Positions 1 through 8,792 of a stretch of DNA of 64,000 nt are shown piece by piece. The notes beneath the pieces were generated by a model, which had not been told where the DNA came from, did no database searches, and saw nothing but the letters and a program-made list of their open reading frames with translations. Source of the DNA: Mycobacterium sp. GA-1199 (lineage in GTDB: Bacteria; Actinomycetota; Actinomycetes; Mycobacteriales; Mycobacteriaceae); NCBI RefSeq assembly GCF_001500045.1, contig NZ_LQIX01000002.1:1-64000 (forward strand), written 5' to 3'. A program made the translations under genes and the position numbers. The number at the start of each line of letters is the position of its first letter. Position 1 is the first letter of the stretch.

Positions 1-138
1 CAACGGTCCCACCCTGCCCCGGACCCCGCGGCGAACGCGCCCAATGGAAATGGTACGACCCCTACGAACCCCAACCACCACCAAGCACAAACTAGGGTTT
101 GCGGCCCCAAACACTCTGGCGGACAGTATAAGTCGCTG

Positions 139-1272
139 TCAGGTACTCACTCCGACCAGCTTCTGGATGAAGCGGATCTCGTCGTTGTCGTGCGCGTTCC
201 CGTCCGGGTGGATCAGGTCGGAGAACCACGTGTCCGGAAGCGTCGTGTGGGGCTCATTCCAGGAGTCCCACGGAAGGTACGTCTGCGTCCGCCCGGCAAC
301 GAATCCCCAGTTGTAGGCGCCGACGTTGCGCCGCTTGGCAATCGGCAGGATGCCCTCGACGGTGCTGCCGAGGTTGCGGGCGAGATACTCGGTGCACAGG
401 ATCGGCCGGCCCAGGGGTGTGAGCTCGTCGATGCGGTCCTCGAACTCCGCCGGCTTGGCATAGCTGTGGAAGCTGATGATGTCCGAGAGCTCGAGCTGCA
501 GGCTGGCGATCTCACTGCGGCTGCCGGGGTCTCGCCAATGGCCCTGCCATACCCCGCTGGTCAACGGTTGGATCGGCTTGACCGCTCGCACCCACTGAAA
601 CACGTGCGGCAGGAACGCCGTGACCAGCTTCTGCTTGTCGGGATGCTCGACCTTGCGGTAGTCCTTCGCTGGGTTGTCGGGCTCGTTCCACACGTCCCAC
701 CCCAGCACCCGGGGATCGTTGCGGAAGAGTCCGACCACGCCGGTGACATAGCTCTGCAGTACGCGCGTGTAGGCCGGGTCCTGCAGTCGGTGCGCACCGG
801 GACTCTGGACCCAGCCCGAGTTGTGCACTCCCTTGATCGGAGCCCGCTGAGGCCCCGCCTTGGGCAACGGATCCCAACACGAGTCGAACAGCACGAACAG
901 CGGCTTGATGTTGTGACTGGCTGCGATCGAGACAAACTGAGACAGCCGCTGGCTGAATCCGGCCCGGTCGGCCGCCCACAGCTGGTCGTGCAGGAACACC
1001 CGCATCGTGTTCATCCCGATCCGCCTGGCCACGCTCAGCTCGCCGGAGATGCGGCGCGGGTCGAAGGTGCCGGCCTGAAACATCTCGAGCTGATTGACCG
1101 CGTTCGAGGTGACATAGTTGGCGCCGAGCAGCCAACCCTGCTCCCCATACCAGGCGTTGGCGCGGTCAGCCGACCATCGCCCCGTCTCGGCCGCAGCGGC
1201 GGAGGGCAGCTTGGTCAGTGCCGCGGCGGCTGCAAGGTACAGCGGAAGTTTGAGGGCGGTTCGCCGGCGCAC
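139..1272 (-). CDS. Secreted GH5-like glycoside hydrolase (cellulase/mannanase type)
   Basis: A 377-residue protein with an N-terminal RRRTALK stretch followed by a hydrophobic segment and SAAAAE, which looks like a Tat-type signal peptide. The mature part has clan GH-A hallmarks: WNEP (about residue 195), whose Glu would be the acid/base, and CTEY (about residue 293), whose Glu would be the nucleophile. FHSY and a tryptophan-rich C-terminus also fit GH5-type endoglucanases or mannanases. The start is GTG at 1272; no well-spaced ribosome binding site is visible, and a 19-bp palindrome ends 3 nt upstream. The substrate cannot be read from sequence; a role on plant or own-envelope polysaccharide is inference. 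Confidence 0.8.
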   Translation of the reverse strand: MRRRTALKLPLYLAAAAALTKLPSAAAAETGRWSADRANAWYGEQGWLLGANYVTSNAVNQLEMFQAGTFDPRRISGELSVARRIGMNTMRVFLHDQLWAADRAGFSQRLSQFVSIAASHNIKPLFVLFDSCWDPLPKAGPQRAPIKGVHNSGWVQSPGAHRLQDPAYTRVLQSYVTGVVGLFRNDPRVLGWDVWNEPDNPAKDYRKVEHPDKQKLVTAFLPHVFQWVRAVKPIQPLTSGVWQGHWRDPGSRSEIASLQLELSDIISFHSYAKPAEFEDRIDELTPLGRPILCTEYLARNLGSTVEGILPIAKRRNVGAYNWGFVAGRTQTYLPWDSWNEPHTTLPDTWFSDLIHPDGNAHDNDEIRFIQKLVGVST

Positions 1273-1274
1273 CT

Positions 1275-1293
1275 TGTGAACATAGTGTTCACA
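1275..1293. promoter_or_regulatory. Perfect inverted repeat, probable repressor operator
   Basis: TGTGAACA and TGTTCACA form perfect 8-bp arms around a TAG spacer, ending 3 nt before the GTG start of the GH5-like gene. Size and form fit a TetR-type operator that would block transcription start. No obvious regulator gene lies next to it, so the cognate protein is unknown. Confidence 0.55.
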
Positions 1294-1394
1294 GCCGAGC
1301 TGTTCGGTCCTCGTGTCTCATCTTGCAACGCAACAGGTTTCGAATCGTTATCAACCGCGTGAGCTATGTCACCCCTGTTGCCGACCAGACAGGC

Positions 1395-2549
1395 TCAGAC
1401 CGTGAGCCCGTCGGCCACCCGCGGCACCCGCTCCGCCTCCGCGCCGTCGAGCACCATCGCGGCGACCCGGTCCCGGTGTTGTTCGGCGCTGCCCAGCAGA
1501 ACCGCGTTCGTCGCGGCGCGCTTGTAATACAGATGCGCCTGGTGTTCCCAGGTGAACCCGATGCCACCGTGCACCTGGATGGTGTCGTTGGCGACGTGGC
1601 TCAGGGCGCCCGAGCAGACCGCCTGGGCGATGCTGGTGGCCAGCGCCGGATCATCGGATCCGTCCGCCAGCGCCCAGATCGCGTGATAGGCAGTCGACCT
1701 CGCGTGCTCGACGTCGACGAGCAGGTTCGCGAGCCGATGCTTGACCGCCTGAAACGATCCGATCGGCCTGCCGAACTGCAGTCGCGACTTCGCGTACTCC
1801 ACCGACAGGTCCAGCAGATGCTGGGCGGCGCCCACCTGCTCCACCGCAAGAAGCGCCGCACCGACCTGTAGCGCATGGTCGATGACCCGGGCGGCTTCCT
1901 CGGCCCCGGCGATCACGCGGGCGGGCGCATCGGTGAACGTCACGTTCGCCTCGGAGCGGGTGAGATCGAGCGTGGCCAGCGGCGTGCGCTGCACTCCGTC
2001 GGCGGTGCCGTCAACGGCATACAGGACGACGCCGTCGTCGCTCCGCGCGGCGACCAGCAGGACGTCGGCGATGCCGCCGTCGACCACCTGACTCACCGTG
2101 CCCGACAACGCATCTCCCGCAGCGGTCACCGTGACGGCGTCGGGATCAAACGCGCCGCCGCGGTCCACCACGGCAAAGGCCGCGGTGCGCCGACCCTCCA
2201 CGAGGTCACCGAGCAGCTCGTCGCGCACCGGCCCGGATGGGGCGGCCACCAGAGCCGGAATCGCCAGGTACACCGTGCCGAACAGCGGTCCACACGCCAA
2301 CCGTGCCCCCAGCTCCTCGATGGCCACGGCCTGATCGACGAGCGTTCCGCCGACTCCGCCGTCGGCCTCGGGCACCGACAGACCCAGCACGCCGAGCTCG
2401 CCGCCGAGCCGTGCCCACACCTTGGGATCGAACGGCGGGTCGGACTCCATCAACCCGCGGACGGTCTCCTCCGAGAAGTGCTCGGCGCTGAACTTGCGCA
2501 CCGCATCGCGCAATTGACTCTGTTCCTCGGTGAACTTGTACTCAGCCAC
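1395..2549 (-). CDS. Acyl-CoA dehydrogenase, FadE-type subunit
   Basis: About 384 residues, beginning VAEYKFTEEQSQLRDAVRKF. I chose the GTG at 2549 rather than the longer open frame to 2618 because GGAGA lies just upstream and homology starts there. The C-terminal GGIGFTWEHQAHLYYKRA block, with the usual catalytic-base region, marks it as a flavin acyl-CoA dehydrogenase that makes the alpha,beta double bond of an acyl-CoA thioester. It overlaps the upstream dehydrogenase stop by 8 nt, so the two are translationally coupled. Mycobacterial FadE pairs of this kind form alpha2beta2 heterotetramers acting on steroid or branched side chains; that this pair does so is inference. Confidence 0.85.
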   Translation of the reverse strand: MAEYKFTEEQSQLRDAVRKFSAEHFSEETVRGLMESDPPFDPKVWARLGGELGVLGLSVPEADGGVGGTLVDQAVAIEELGARLACGPLFGTVYLAIPALVAAPSGPVRDELLGDLVEGRRTAAFAVVDRGGAFDPDAVTVTAAGDALSGTVSQVVDGGIADVLLVAARSDDGVVLYAVDGTADGVQRTPLATLDLTRSEANVTFTDAPARVIAGAEEAARVIDHALQVGAALLAVEQVGAAQHLLDLSVEYAKSRLQFGRPIGSFQAVKHRLANLLVDVEHARSTAYHAIWALADGSDDPALATSIAQAVCSGALSHVANDTIQVHGGIGFTWEHQAHLYYKRAATNAVLLGSAEQHRDRVAAMVLDGAEAERVPRVADGLTV

Positions 2550-3744
2550 GGGGAATCTCCTTCCACGGCATGCCGGCATCGGCACGCAGGTCGCCGGGCA
2601 GCCCGAGGATGCGTTCACCGAGGATGTTGCGCATCACCTCAGACGTCCCGCCTTCGATGGTGTTCGCACGGCTGCGCAGGTACCGCTGCTGGATGGGGCC
2701 CTGCCAGTCCCGTTCGCCGGTCGCCGCGCCCTGCTGATAGCCGTGGTACAGGATCCCCTCTGGCCCAAGGAAATCCATGCACCACTGGTAGATGTCCTGG
2801 TTGAGCTCGGCCCCGACCAACTTGCCGACCGATCCTTCCGGGCCGGGTCCGCCGACCGTCGCGGCCGCGCGTGACCGTTCGGAGGTGAGTCGTTGTGCCT
2901 CCGAGCGCAGCCACAGCTGCGTGAGGCGGTCGCGCAGCACCGGGGTATGGCGCTCGGGCCGCGACGCCCACAGTCCGGTCGCGTCGGCGATGGTGCCGGC
3001 GCCGCGCCTGCTGCCGCTGCCGCCGAGTGCGGTGCGTTCGTTCATCAGCGTCGTCATCGCGACGGCCCAGCCGTTGTCGACCTCGCCGAGGCGGTGCTTG
3101 TCCGGGATGCGGGCGTCGCTGAAGTAGACCTCGTTGAACTCCGCCTGACCCGTCATCTGGCGCAGCGGTCGCGTTTCGACGCCGTCGCCGTGCATGTCGA
3201 TGACGAAGTACGTCAGGCCCTTGTGCTTGGGCACATCGGGATTGGTGCGCGCGAGCAGCAACCCCCAGCGGGCTCGGTGCGCCAGGCTGGTCCACACCTT
3301 CTGGCCGTTGATGACCCAGTCGTCTCCGTCGCGCACAGCCGACGTGGCCAGACCGGCGAGGTCGGAGCCGGCGCCCGGCTCGGAGAACAACTGGCACCAC
3401 AGGTCGTCTGTGGTTGCCAACGGGCGCAACCACTTTCGTCTGACGTCCTCGGTCTGGGCGTGTTCGCGGATCGTCGGCGCTGCCATGCCGTAGCCCATCG
3501 GGTTCAGACCGAGGGGTACGGGGCCGCCCGCACCCTGCAAGATGCGGTCGGCAACGGCCTGCAGACCGCGGGACACCCCGAGCCCACCGAGGCCTTCGGG
3601 GAAGTGCACCCAGGTCAGACCGGCGTCGTAGCAGGCACCGAGAAATTCGGGGATCGGCACGCTCTTCGGGTCGTGGTCGGCGACGACCCCACGCGCCAGT
3701 TCGGCGACCCGATCGGCATCAGCGTCATTGCTCATGGCTGTCAC
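2542..3744 (-). CDS. Acyl-CoA dehydrogenase, partner FadE subunit
   Basis: A 400-residue acyl-CoA dehydrogenase. It shows LFSEPGAGSDLAGL and GQKVWTSLAH in the flavin-binding middle domain and TIEGGTSEVMRNILGERILG at the C-terminus, as in FadE proteins. An alternative start is the second Met (MSNDADAD), 3 residues in. It is first in a two-gene unit with the dehydrogenase at 1395-2549, and the overlap suggests a heteromeric enzyme. The LLM oxidoreductase upstream is on the same strand with a 48-nt gap and could be co-transcribed. Substrate unknown. Confidence 0.87.
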   Translation of the reverse strand: MTAMSNDADADRVAELARGVVADHDPKSVPIPEFLGACYDAGLTWVHFPEGLGGLGVSRGLQAVADRILQGAGGPVPLGLNPMGYGMAAPTIREHAQTEDVRRKWLRPLATTDDLWCQLFSEPGAGSDLAGLATSAVRDGDDWVINGQKVWTSLAHRARWGLLLARTNPDVPKHKGLTYFVIDMHGDGVETRPLRQMTGQAEFNEVYFSDARIPDKHRLGEVDNGWAVAMTTLMNERTALGGSGSRRGAGTIADATGLWASRPERHTPVLRDRLTQLWLRSEAQRLTSERSRAAATVGGPGPEGSVGKLVGAELNQDIYQWCMDFLGPEGILYHGYQQGAATGERDWQGPIQQRYLRSRANTIEGGTSEVMRNILGERILGLPGDLRADAGMPWKEIPRG

Positions 3745-3792
3745 GATAGAAACTCGACGCGCGTCGACGAACAGCGGTACCGGCTTGAGCGA

Positions 3793-4623
3793 CTAACCGC
3801 GGTACTCGGCGATCTTGGCGGCGTAGTCGTCGAGAATCCGCAGCGACTCGTCGCGCGATTTGGTGGGCAGCAGCAGGTTGGCCTGCCGGTAGCCGAGATC
3901 CTCGAGAGCACGCCAGTAATCCGGATCCGCAGGCGTGCCGAACGTCGTCAACGGCACGTCGTGACCCGCACCCTCCCGCATCTGCTCGATTCGTTTGACC
4001 AGCCTCTCGACCGGTAGTGGGTTGGAGATCCAGCCGGCGCCATGGCGGATCACCCGCTTGACCGTGGCGTCGGAGTCACCGCCGACGACGATCGGCGGGT
4101 GGGGTTTCTGCACCGGCTTCGGCCGCAGGAACGAGGATTCGAAGTCGACGAAACGTCCGTGATACTCGGCGGGCTCATCGGTCCACAACGCTTTGATGGC
4201 CTCGATACGTTCGTCCAGCAACGCCCCGCGGGTCTTGGGGTCGGTGCCGTGGTGGCGCAACTCCTCGATGTTCCACCCCGCGCCCACACCGAACACGAAG
4301 CGGCCACCCGAGATCAGGTCGATGCTGGCGGCCTCCTTGGCGGTGATGATCGGATCGCGCTGGATGAGAAGCGCGATACCGGTGATCAGCTCGATCGTGG
4401 AGGTCACCGCCGCGGCCGCGGCCAGCGTCACGAACGGATCCAGCGTCCGGTAGTAGATCTTGGGCAGGTCGCCACCCATCGGGTACGGCGATTCCCTGCT
4501 CGCCGGGATGTGGGTGTGCTCGGCAACCGCCAGCGCGTTGAAGCCGCGCTCCTCGATCGCACGGGCCAAGGTCAGGGTGTCGATCGTGTCGTCATTGACG
4601 AAGGTTGAGATCCCGAAGTCCAT
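3793..4623 (-). CDS. LLM-class F420-dependent oxidoreductase
   Basis: 276 residues with a luciferase-like TIM-barrel pattern: MDFGISTF at the start, an AVAEHTHIP segment, GGRFVFGVGAGWNIEELRHHG, and KPHPPIVVGGDS. This matches mycobacterial LLM oxidoreductases that use cofactor F420 rather than FMN. The natural substrate is unknown. It lies 48 nt upstream of the acyl-CoA dehydrogenase pair on the same strand, so a shared lipid or steroid catabolic role is possible but not shown. The ATG at 4623 begins the conserved first strand. Confidence 0.85.
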   Translation of the reverse strand: MDFGISTFVNDDTIDTLTLARAIEERGFNALAVAEHTHIPASRESPYPMGGDLPKIYYRTLDPFVTLAAAAAVTSTIELITGIALLIQRDPIITAKEAASIDLISGGRFVFGVGAGWNIEELRHHGTDPKTRGALLDERIEAIKALWTDEPAEYHGRFVDFESSFLRPKPVQKPHPPIVVGGDSDATVKRVIRHGAGWISNPLPVERLVKRIEQMREGAGHDVPLTTFGTPADPDYWRALEDLGYRQANLLLPTKSRDESLRILDDYAAKIAEYRG

Positions 4624-4680
4624 GCCGCCCTCGCTTTCGTCGATGCGGATGCCAACGCCGGCGCGCGACGCGGCTATTCC

Positions 4681-5256
4681 TCAGGCCAGCGGTTCACCGA
4701 ACTTGGTCAGCGCATGCCATTCGCCGCCGAACATGTCCAGACCCTGCCCGTGGGCGTCCCTGTCGGTCTGATCGCCGGCATATCGGTAGAGGGGGTGGCC
4801 GCGGTACGTCACCTGTTCGCCCTCGTCGCGACGCGGCACGATCTTGGCCGCCGCCACGTCGATGCCGATGCCGCCAGCCGGATCCGCGTCGGCCAGCAGA
4901 GGCAGCCAAGTGTAGGCGCACTCGCCGTAGCACGTCGGTTCGTTCGGACTGTCCTCGGAGAAGACGTACAGCGTGCGGCCGGTGCTGTCGACGATGATCT
5001 CCCCGAGGTCGCCGCGGTCGTCGATGCCGAGTGAGACGTCCCCGATCGGCGGCTTCCGCTCGATCGACGGCGGCGGATTCGGTGCCGGGGTTTTCGCCTC
5101 CGTGCGCGGTGCCGCCAGTGGCGTCCGCGTGCCGGTCGTCGCGGCCGTCGACGTGCTGTTGGTCTCCTTGTTCTCGAGCGCGGCGCACCCCGAGAGGGCG
5201 ACGACGCCGAACACCAGCGTCGACGCGCACGCGAACACACTTCGTGGCGTGGGCAT
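4681..5256 (-). CDS. Secreted-repeat (COG4315-like) lipoprotein
   Basis: About 191 residues from the ATG at 5256, chosen because GGAG precedes it and because the signal peptide MPTPRSVFACASTLVFGVV with lipobox LSGCAA begins there; the longer open frame is not supported. A Pro/Thr-rich linker follows. The C-terminal half carries GRTLYVFSEDSPNEPTCYG and CAYTWLPLL plus RGHPLYRYAGDQ, the repeat pattern of COG4315 (Lipoprotein_15) proteins, whose function is unknown. The two Cys in TCYGEC may form a disulfide. It diverges from the SDR at 5354. Confidence 0.8.
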   Translation of the reverse strand: MPTPRSVFACASTLVFGVVALSGCAALENKETNSTSTAATTGTRTPLAAPRTEAKTPAPNPPPSIERKPPIGDVSLGIDDRGDLGEIIVDSTGRTLYVFSEDSPNEPTCYGECAYTWLPLLADADPAGGIGIDVAAAKIVPRRDEGEQVTYRGHPLYRYAGDQTDRDAHGQGLDMFGGEWHALTKFGEPLA

Positions 5257-5353
5257 GATCACTCCATTTCCTCCGACGCGGCAGCTCAAACGTGCCGAAC
5301 GGAGTGCTCGGGTACGCGGGAATATTCGGATGGTCACGGGGTTGCAGGCCTCC

Positions 5354-6103
5354 ATGACAGACACACTCGCGGGCAAGACCGCCCTCGTCACAGGCGCAAC
5401 CGCTGGAATCGGCTACGCCATCGCCGCCCAACTCGCCGCCGAGGGCGCGCAGGTCGTCGTACACGGCCGTGACGCCGAGCGCGGCGCGAAAACCGTGCAG
5501 GACATCGAAAACGCCGGCGGCACCGCCCGTTTCGTTGCTGCCGACCTCTCAGATGCCGATGACGTGCGGTGGCTCGCCGACGAAGCGGGTGACGTCGACA
5601 TCCTGGTGAACAACGCGGGCATCTACCGCTTCGCCACCACGTTCGAGACCACCGACGCCGACTTCGACGACCACTTCGACACCAACCTGCGTGCGCCGTA
5701 TCTGCTCGTTCAGAAGCTGGTGCCGGGAATGATCGAGCGTGGCGGCGGCGCGGTGGTCAACGTGACCACGACGGCCGCGACCCGACCGGCGGCGGGCGCC
5801 GGCATCTACGGCGCCAGCAAGGCGGGACTCGATCTGTTCACCAAGCTCTGGGCCGACGAGTTCGGTGGCCACGGTGTGCGTGTCAACGCCGTCTCCCCCG
5901 GCCCGACGCGCACCGACGGCTCGGCCGACCTCGGCGTCGAGATCGTCGACGGACTAGGCCGCACAACGGCGTTGGGGCGCACGGCCGGTCCCGAAGAGGT
6001 CGCCAGCGTTGTGGCCTTCGCCGCCTCCCCGGCCGCCAGCTACGTCAACGGAGCGATCCTGACCGTCGACGGCGGCGCCCCCGCCGTCCGCCCGGTCGCC
6101 TGA
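5354..6103 (+). CDS. Short-chain dehydrogenase/reductase
   Basis: 249 residues from ATG 5354. A classical SDR: TGATAGIG cofactor loop near residue 12, NNAG near 82, the YGASK active-site motif (Tyr/Lys) near 150, and PGPTRTDGS. The Arg in VVHGRD after strand 2 suggests NADPH preference. The open frame extends upstream, but homology begins at MTDTLAGKTALVTG. It diverges from the COG4315 lipoprotein with about 97 nt between starts and converges on the GH6 gene 10 nt away. Substrate not predictable. Confidence 0.85.
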   Translation: MTDTLAGKTALVTGATAGIGYAIAAQLAAEGAQVVVHGRDAERGAKTVQDIENAGGTARFVAADLSDADDVRWLADEAGDVDILVNNAGIYRFATTFETTDADFDDHFDTNLRAPYLLVQKLVPGMIERGGGAVVNVTTTAATRPAAGAGIYGASKAGLDLFTKLWADEFGGHGVRVNAVSPGPTRTDGSADLGVEIVDGLGRTTALGRTAGPEEVASVVAFAASPAASYVNGAILTVDGGAPAVRPVA

Positions 6104-6113
6104 TACGCGGAGC

Positions 6114-7115
6114 TCACTGACCGGCGTTGCGCGCCAGGTCGATGACGTACTGGTTGACGAAGTCACCGGCGGGCGGATCGCCCTTGCCGCAGGTCCCGTC
6201 GGACTCGCCCGGCCGCTTCACCCACAGGTAGGCGTCGGCGTGCGGTCCCGCCGTGGCCGTGGTGGGCGGGACGCCAAGTGCCCGGCCGCTGGGGTTGCAC
6301 CACGCGAGATCGCCTTCCGCGGGCCCGTTGCCGTTGCGGGACGTGTCGATCACGTAGTTCTTACCGTTCGTCAGGCCCGATATCGCCTCGCCGTAGCCGA
6401 TTTCGTCTTCGGTGGTGAAGAAGTTCGCGACGTTGAGGCTGAAACCCCGCGCACGCTGGACACCGGCCTGATTGAGCCGCGACGCCATCTCCTCGGGGCT
6501 GTGCCAGTGCAAGTGACCGGCATCGACGTACACCGCGGTCGTCGGATTGCGGGTGAGCGAGTCGACGGCGTAGCTGATCAGGTCGAAACGTTCCTGGCGT
6601 TGGTCTCCCGACAGGCAGTCGGCCATGGCCAGGGCGTCGGGTTCGAGGACGACCGCCGCGGGCACCGGGCCGATGTCGGCGGCGATCCCGTCGATCCACT
6701 GACGGTATGCCTCACCCGAACCGTGCCCGCCCGCGGCGAAACTCCCGCAGTCGCGGTGCGGGATGCCGTAGATCGCGAACACCGGCAGGGCGCCGGTCGC
6801 CTGCGCGTCGCCTGCGTACTTGGCCACCGTCGATGCCGACGAGCCCGGCACCAGCCAGTAGGCCTGCGGGGTGTTGGCGACCGTCGTCAGTTCGGGGCTG
6901 AGTGGGTCCGCCGCCTGAGCCGCGCGCATGGCTTTCGACGTGGGGTTGACGTAGAAGGGCTTGCCGGCGAGTGGATTGCCCTCGCTCGTCAGCCGGATCG
7001 TCGGACCCGGGCCCGCGGGCAGCGGGTCGGCCAAAAGCCCGGCGGAGGCGACGACCGCCACGGTCAGGACGGGCGCGGTCAGTCGCGCGGCTACACGAGC
7101 CAGTGAGGGCTTCAC
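6114..7115 (-). CDS. celA: Secreted GH6 endoglucanase (CelA1-like)
   Basis: About 333 residues. GH6 hallmarks are AIYGIPHRDCGS, VLEPDALAMADCL (Asp as catalytic acid), VYVDAGHLHWHSP, NYVIDTSRNGNGP and the ending LWVKRPGESDGTCG. Overall it resembles the mycobacterial cellulase encoded by Rv0062. It hydrolyses beta-1,4-glucan outside the cell; mycobacteria may use such enzymes on their own biofilm cellulose, which is inference here. Start is uncertain: GTG 7115 gives a clean signal peptide (MKPSLARVAARL...), while a TTG at 7142 adds nine residues. Neither has a good Shine-Dalgarno sequence. Confidence 0.85.
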   Translation of the reverse strand: MKPSLARVAARLTAPVLTVAVVASAGLLADPLPAGPGPTIRLTSEGNPLAGKPFYVNPTSKAMRAAQAADPLSPELTTVANTPQAYWLVPGSSASTVAKYAGDAQATGALPVFAIYGIPHRDCGSFAAGGHGSGEAYRQWIDGIAADIGPVPAAVVLEPDALAMADCLSGDQRQERFDLISYAVDSLTRNPTTAVYVDAGHLHWHSPEEMASRLNQAGVQRARGFSLNVANFFTTEDEIGYGEAISGLTNGKNYVIDTSRNGNGPAEGDLAWCNPSGRALGVPPTTATAGPHADAYLWVKRPGESDGTCGKGDPPAGDFVNQYVIDLARNAGQ

Positions 7116-7171
7116 GTCAAGGAAATTAATGGTTCGACACAAAGGCCGCCAATTCGGGCCGGAGAACCGGT

Positions 7172-7537
7172 CTACCCCGCCTTCCTAGCGGCGATCTTGG
7201 CATGGACCTCGGCCATGTCGAGTGCTTTCACCCTGGTGATGAGATCCTCCAACGCCGCCGGATGCATTGCGCCGGCCTGCCGGTAGACGAGCACGCCGTC
7301 CCGGAAGGTCATCACGGTCGGAATCGAGGTGATCTCGAGCGCGGTTGCCAAGTCGAGCTCATGCTGTGTGTCGACTTTGGCGTGCACGACGTCTGGATGC
7401 GACTCCGAGGAGCGCTCGAATATCGGGGCGAAGGCGCGGCACGGACCGCACCACGATGCCCAGAAATCGACCAGCACGATCGGATTGTCCACGACGGTGG
7501 ACTCGAAGTCGTCATAGGTCAGGCTCTTCGTTGCCAT
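7172..7537 (-). CDS. Thioredoxin
   Basis: 121 residues with the WCGPC redox centre (Cys30, Cys33) and cis-Pro in TSIPTVMTF. The ATG at 7537 is preceded by AGGAG. It lies 41 nt downstream of the sulfide:quinone oxidoreductase on the same strand, so it is probably the last gene of the dioxygenase-SQR-thioredoxin unit. In that setting it would reduce protein persulfides or release sulfide from rhodanese persulfides. The C-terminal extension MAEVHAKIAARKAG is longer than in housekeeping TrxA. Confidence 0.9.
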   Translation of the reverse strand: MATKSLTYDDFESTVVDNPIVLVDFWASWCGPCRAFAPIFERSSESHPDVVHAKVDTQHELDLATALEITSIPTVMTFRDGVLVYRQAGAMHPAALEDLITRVKALDMAEVHAKIAARKAG

Positions 7538-7578
7538 GATTTCTCCTTTCCGTGTTTCCCTGTGGGGCAGGCGAATTG

Positions 7579-8778
7579 CTACGCCAGACCCTTCAGCATC
7601 ATGTTCCAGTACATGAACGGCAACCCGTACTTCTTGAGGTACCAATAGCTGCGGTGGGGCTTGGTCGGGTCGAGCAGCGGCAACGACGGGGTCAGGTTCA
7701 GGTCGTAGTCGAACTCCGCCAACAGCATCGCGTGCGAGGACGTCACGATCGGACACGACCCGTAGCCGTTATAGGAGGCGGCCAGGGGCCGGCCCGCCAG
7801 GTATGACTCGATGTTGTCGACCACCACCGGAGCCTGTTTACGGATCGCCGCACCGGTTTTCGAGTTCGGTGAGGAACCGGCGTCGCCGAGGCTGAACACG
7901 TTGGGATAGCGCACGTGCTGCATGGTGTGCTTGTCGATCTCGACGTATCCGTTTGCGTCACCGGTCGACAGCGGACTCGACTTGATCCAATCGGGCGCAG
8001 ACTGGCGGGGCACCGCATGCAGCACGTCATAGGGCAGCATGGTGTTCGACCCGCCGTCCCCAACGTGGGTGACACCCGCCTTGTGTGCCGTCGCGTCGAT
8101 GGACGTCACCTCGGCGTTGGTGTGCACCGTGATCCCGTAGTCGGCAGCGATCGCGTCCAGGTTGTCGGCGATCGCCGGGATACCGAACAGTCGCGGTGTG
8201 GGCACCACCAGGTGCACGTCGATGTCGGAAAGAACACCCTGCTTTCGCCAATAGTCGCTCGCCAGGTAGGCGATCTTCTGAGGCGCTCCGGCGCACTTGA
8301 TGGGGCCGGACGGCATGGCGAAAACCGCACTGCCCGAACGAAGGTTGCGGATGAATTCCCATGTACGCGGAGCCAGGTCGAACCGATAGTTCGACGACAC
8401 TCCGTCCTTGCCGAGTGCGTCCTCCAGCCCCTCGGTGCGGTTCCAGTCCAGCTGGATGCCGGGGCAGACCACGAGGACGCCGTACTCGTAGACCGCTCCG
8501 TCGGCGCACGTGACCGTGTTGTTCTCCGGGTCGACCGAGACCGCGGCGTTCTTGATCCACGTCGCGCCCTTGGGCATTACCGAGGCTTCGGGTCGTGCGG
8601 TCGCCGACGCCGTCGCCTGGCCGCCCCCGACGAGCGTCCACAGCGGTTGGTAGTAGTGCGTATCGGACGGTTCGATGACCGTGACGTCGGAGCGTCCGTT
8701 GCGCAGCAGTCGGGCGGCGACCGAGATGCCTGCGGTACCGCCGCCGACGATGACGATCCGGTGCTTGCCGGTGGTCAT
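7579..8778 (-). CDS. sqr: Sulfide:quinone oxidoreductase (SQRDL-like)
   Basis: 399 residues. The FAD-binding GGGTAG loop is at residues 12-17, and two cysteines sit in blocks typical of the mitochondrial SQRDL type: IKCAGAPQK (Cys162) and GYGSCPIVT (Cys342). This membrane-associated flavoprotein oxidises H2S, passes electrons to quinone and loads sulfane sulfur onto a thiol acceptor. It lies 14 nt downstream of the persulfide dioxygenase gene, the next step of the pathway. The third Cys of bacterial type I enzymes is not in place, which supports the SQRDL-like class. Expression should follow the operators at 10226-10331. Confidence 0.9.
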   Translation of the reverse strand: MTTGKHRIVIVGGGTAGISVAARLLRNGRSDVTVIEPSDTHYYQPLWTLVGGGQATASATARPEASVMPKGATWIKNAAVSVDPENNTVTCADGAVYEYGVLVVCPGIQLDWNRTEGLEDALGKDGVSSNYRFDLAPRTWEFIRNLRSGSAVFAMPSGPIKCAGAPQKIAYLASDYWRKQGVLSDIDVHLVVPTPRLFGIPAIADNLDAIAADYGITVHTNAEVTSIDATAHKAGVTHVGDGGSNTMLPYDVLHAVPRQSAPDWIKSSPLSTGDANGYVEIDKHTMQHVRYPNVFSLGDAGSSPNSKTGAAIRKQAPVVVDNIESYLAGRPLAASYNGYGSCPIVTSSHAMLLAEFDYDLNLTPSLPLLDPTKPHRSYWYLKKYGLPFMYWNMMLKGLA

Positions 8779-8792
8779 GATCTTTCCTCCAC

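Noticed and set aside
1-138. A short plus-strand open frame beginning at 44
   Set aside because: It overlaps the GH5-like gene in antisense, lacks a ribosome binding site and has no recognisable motif.
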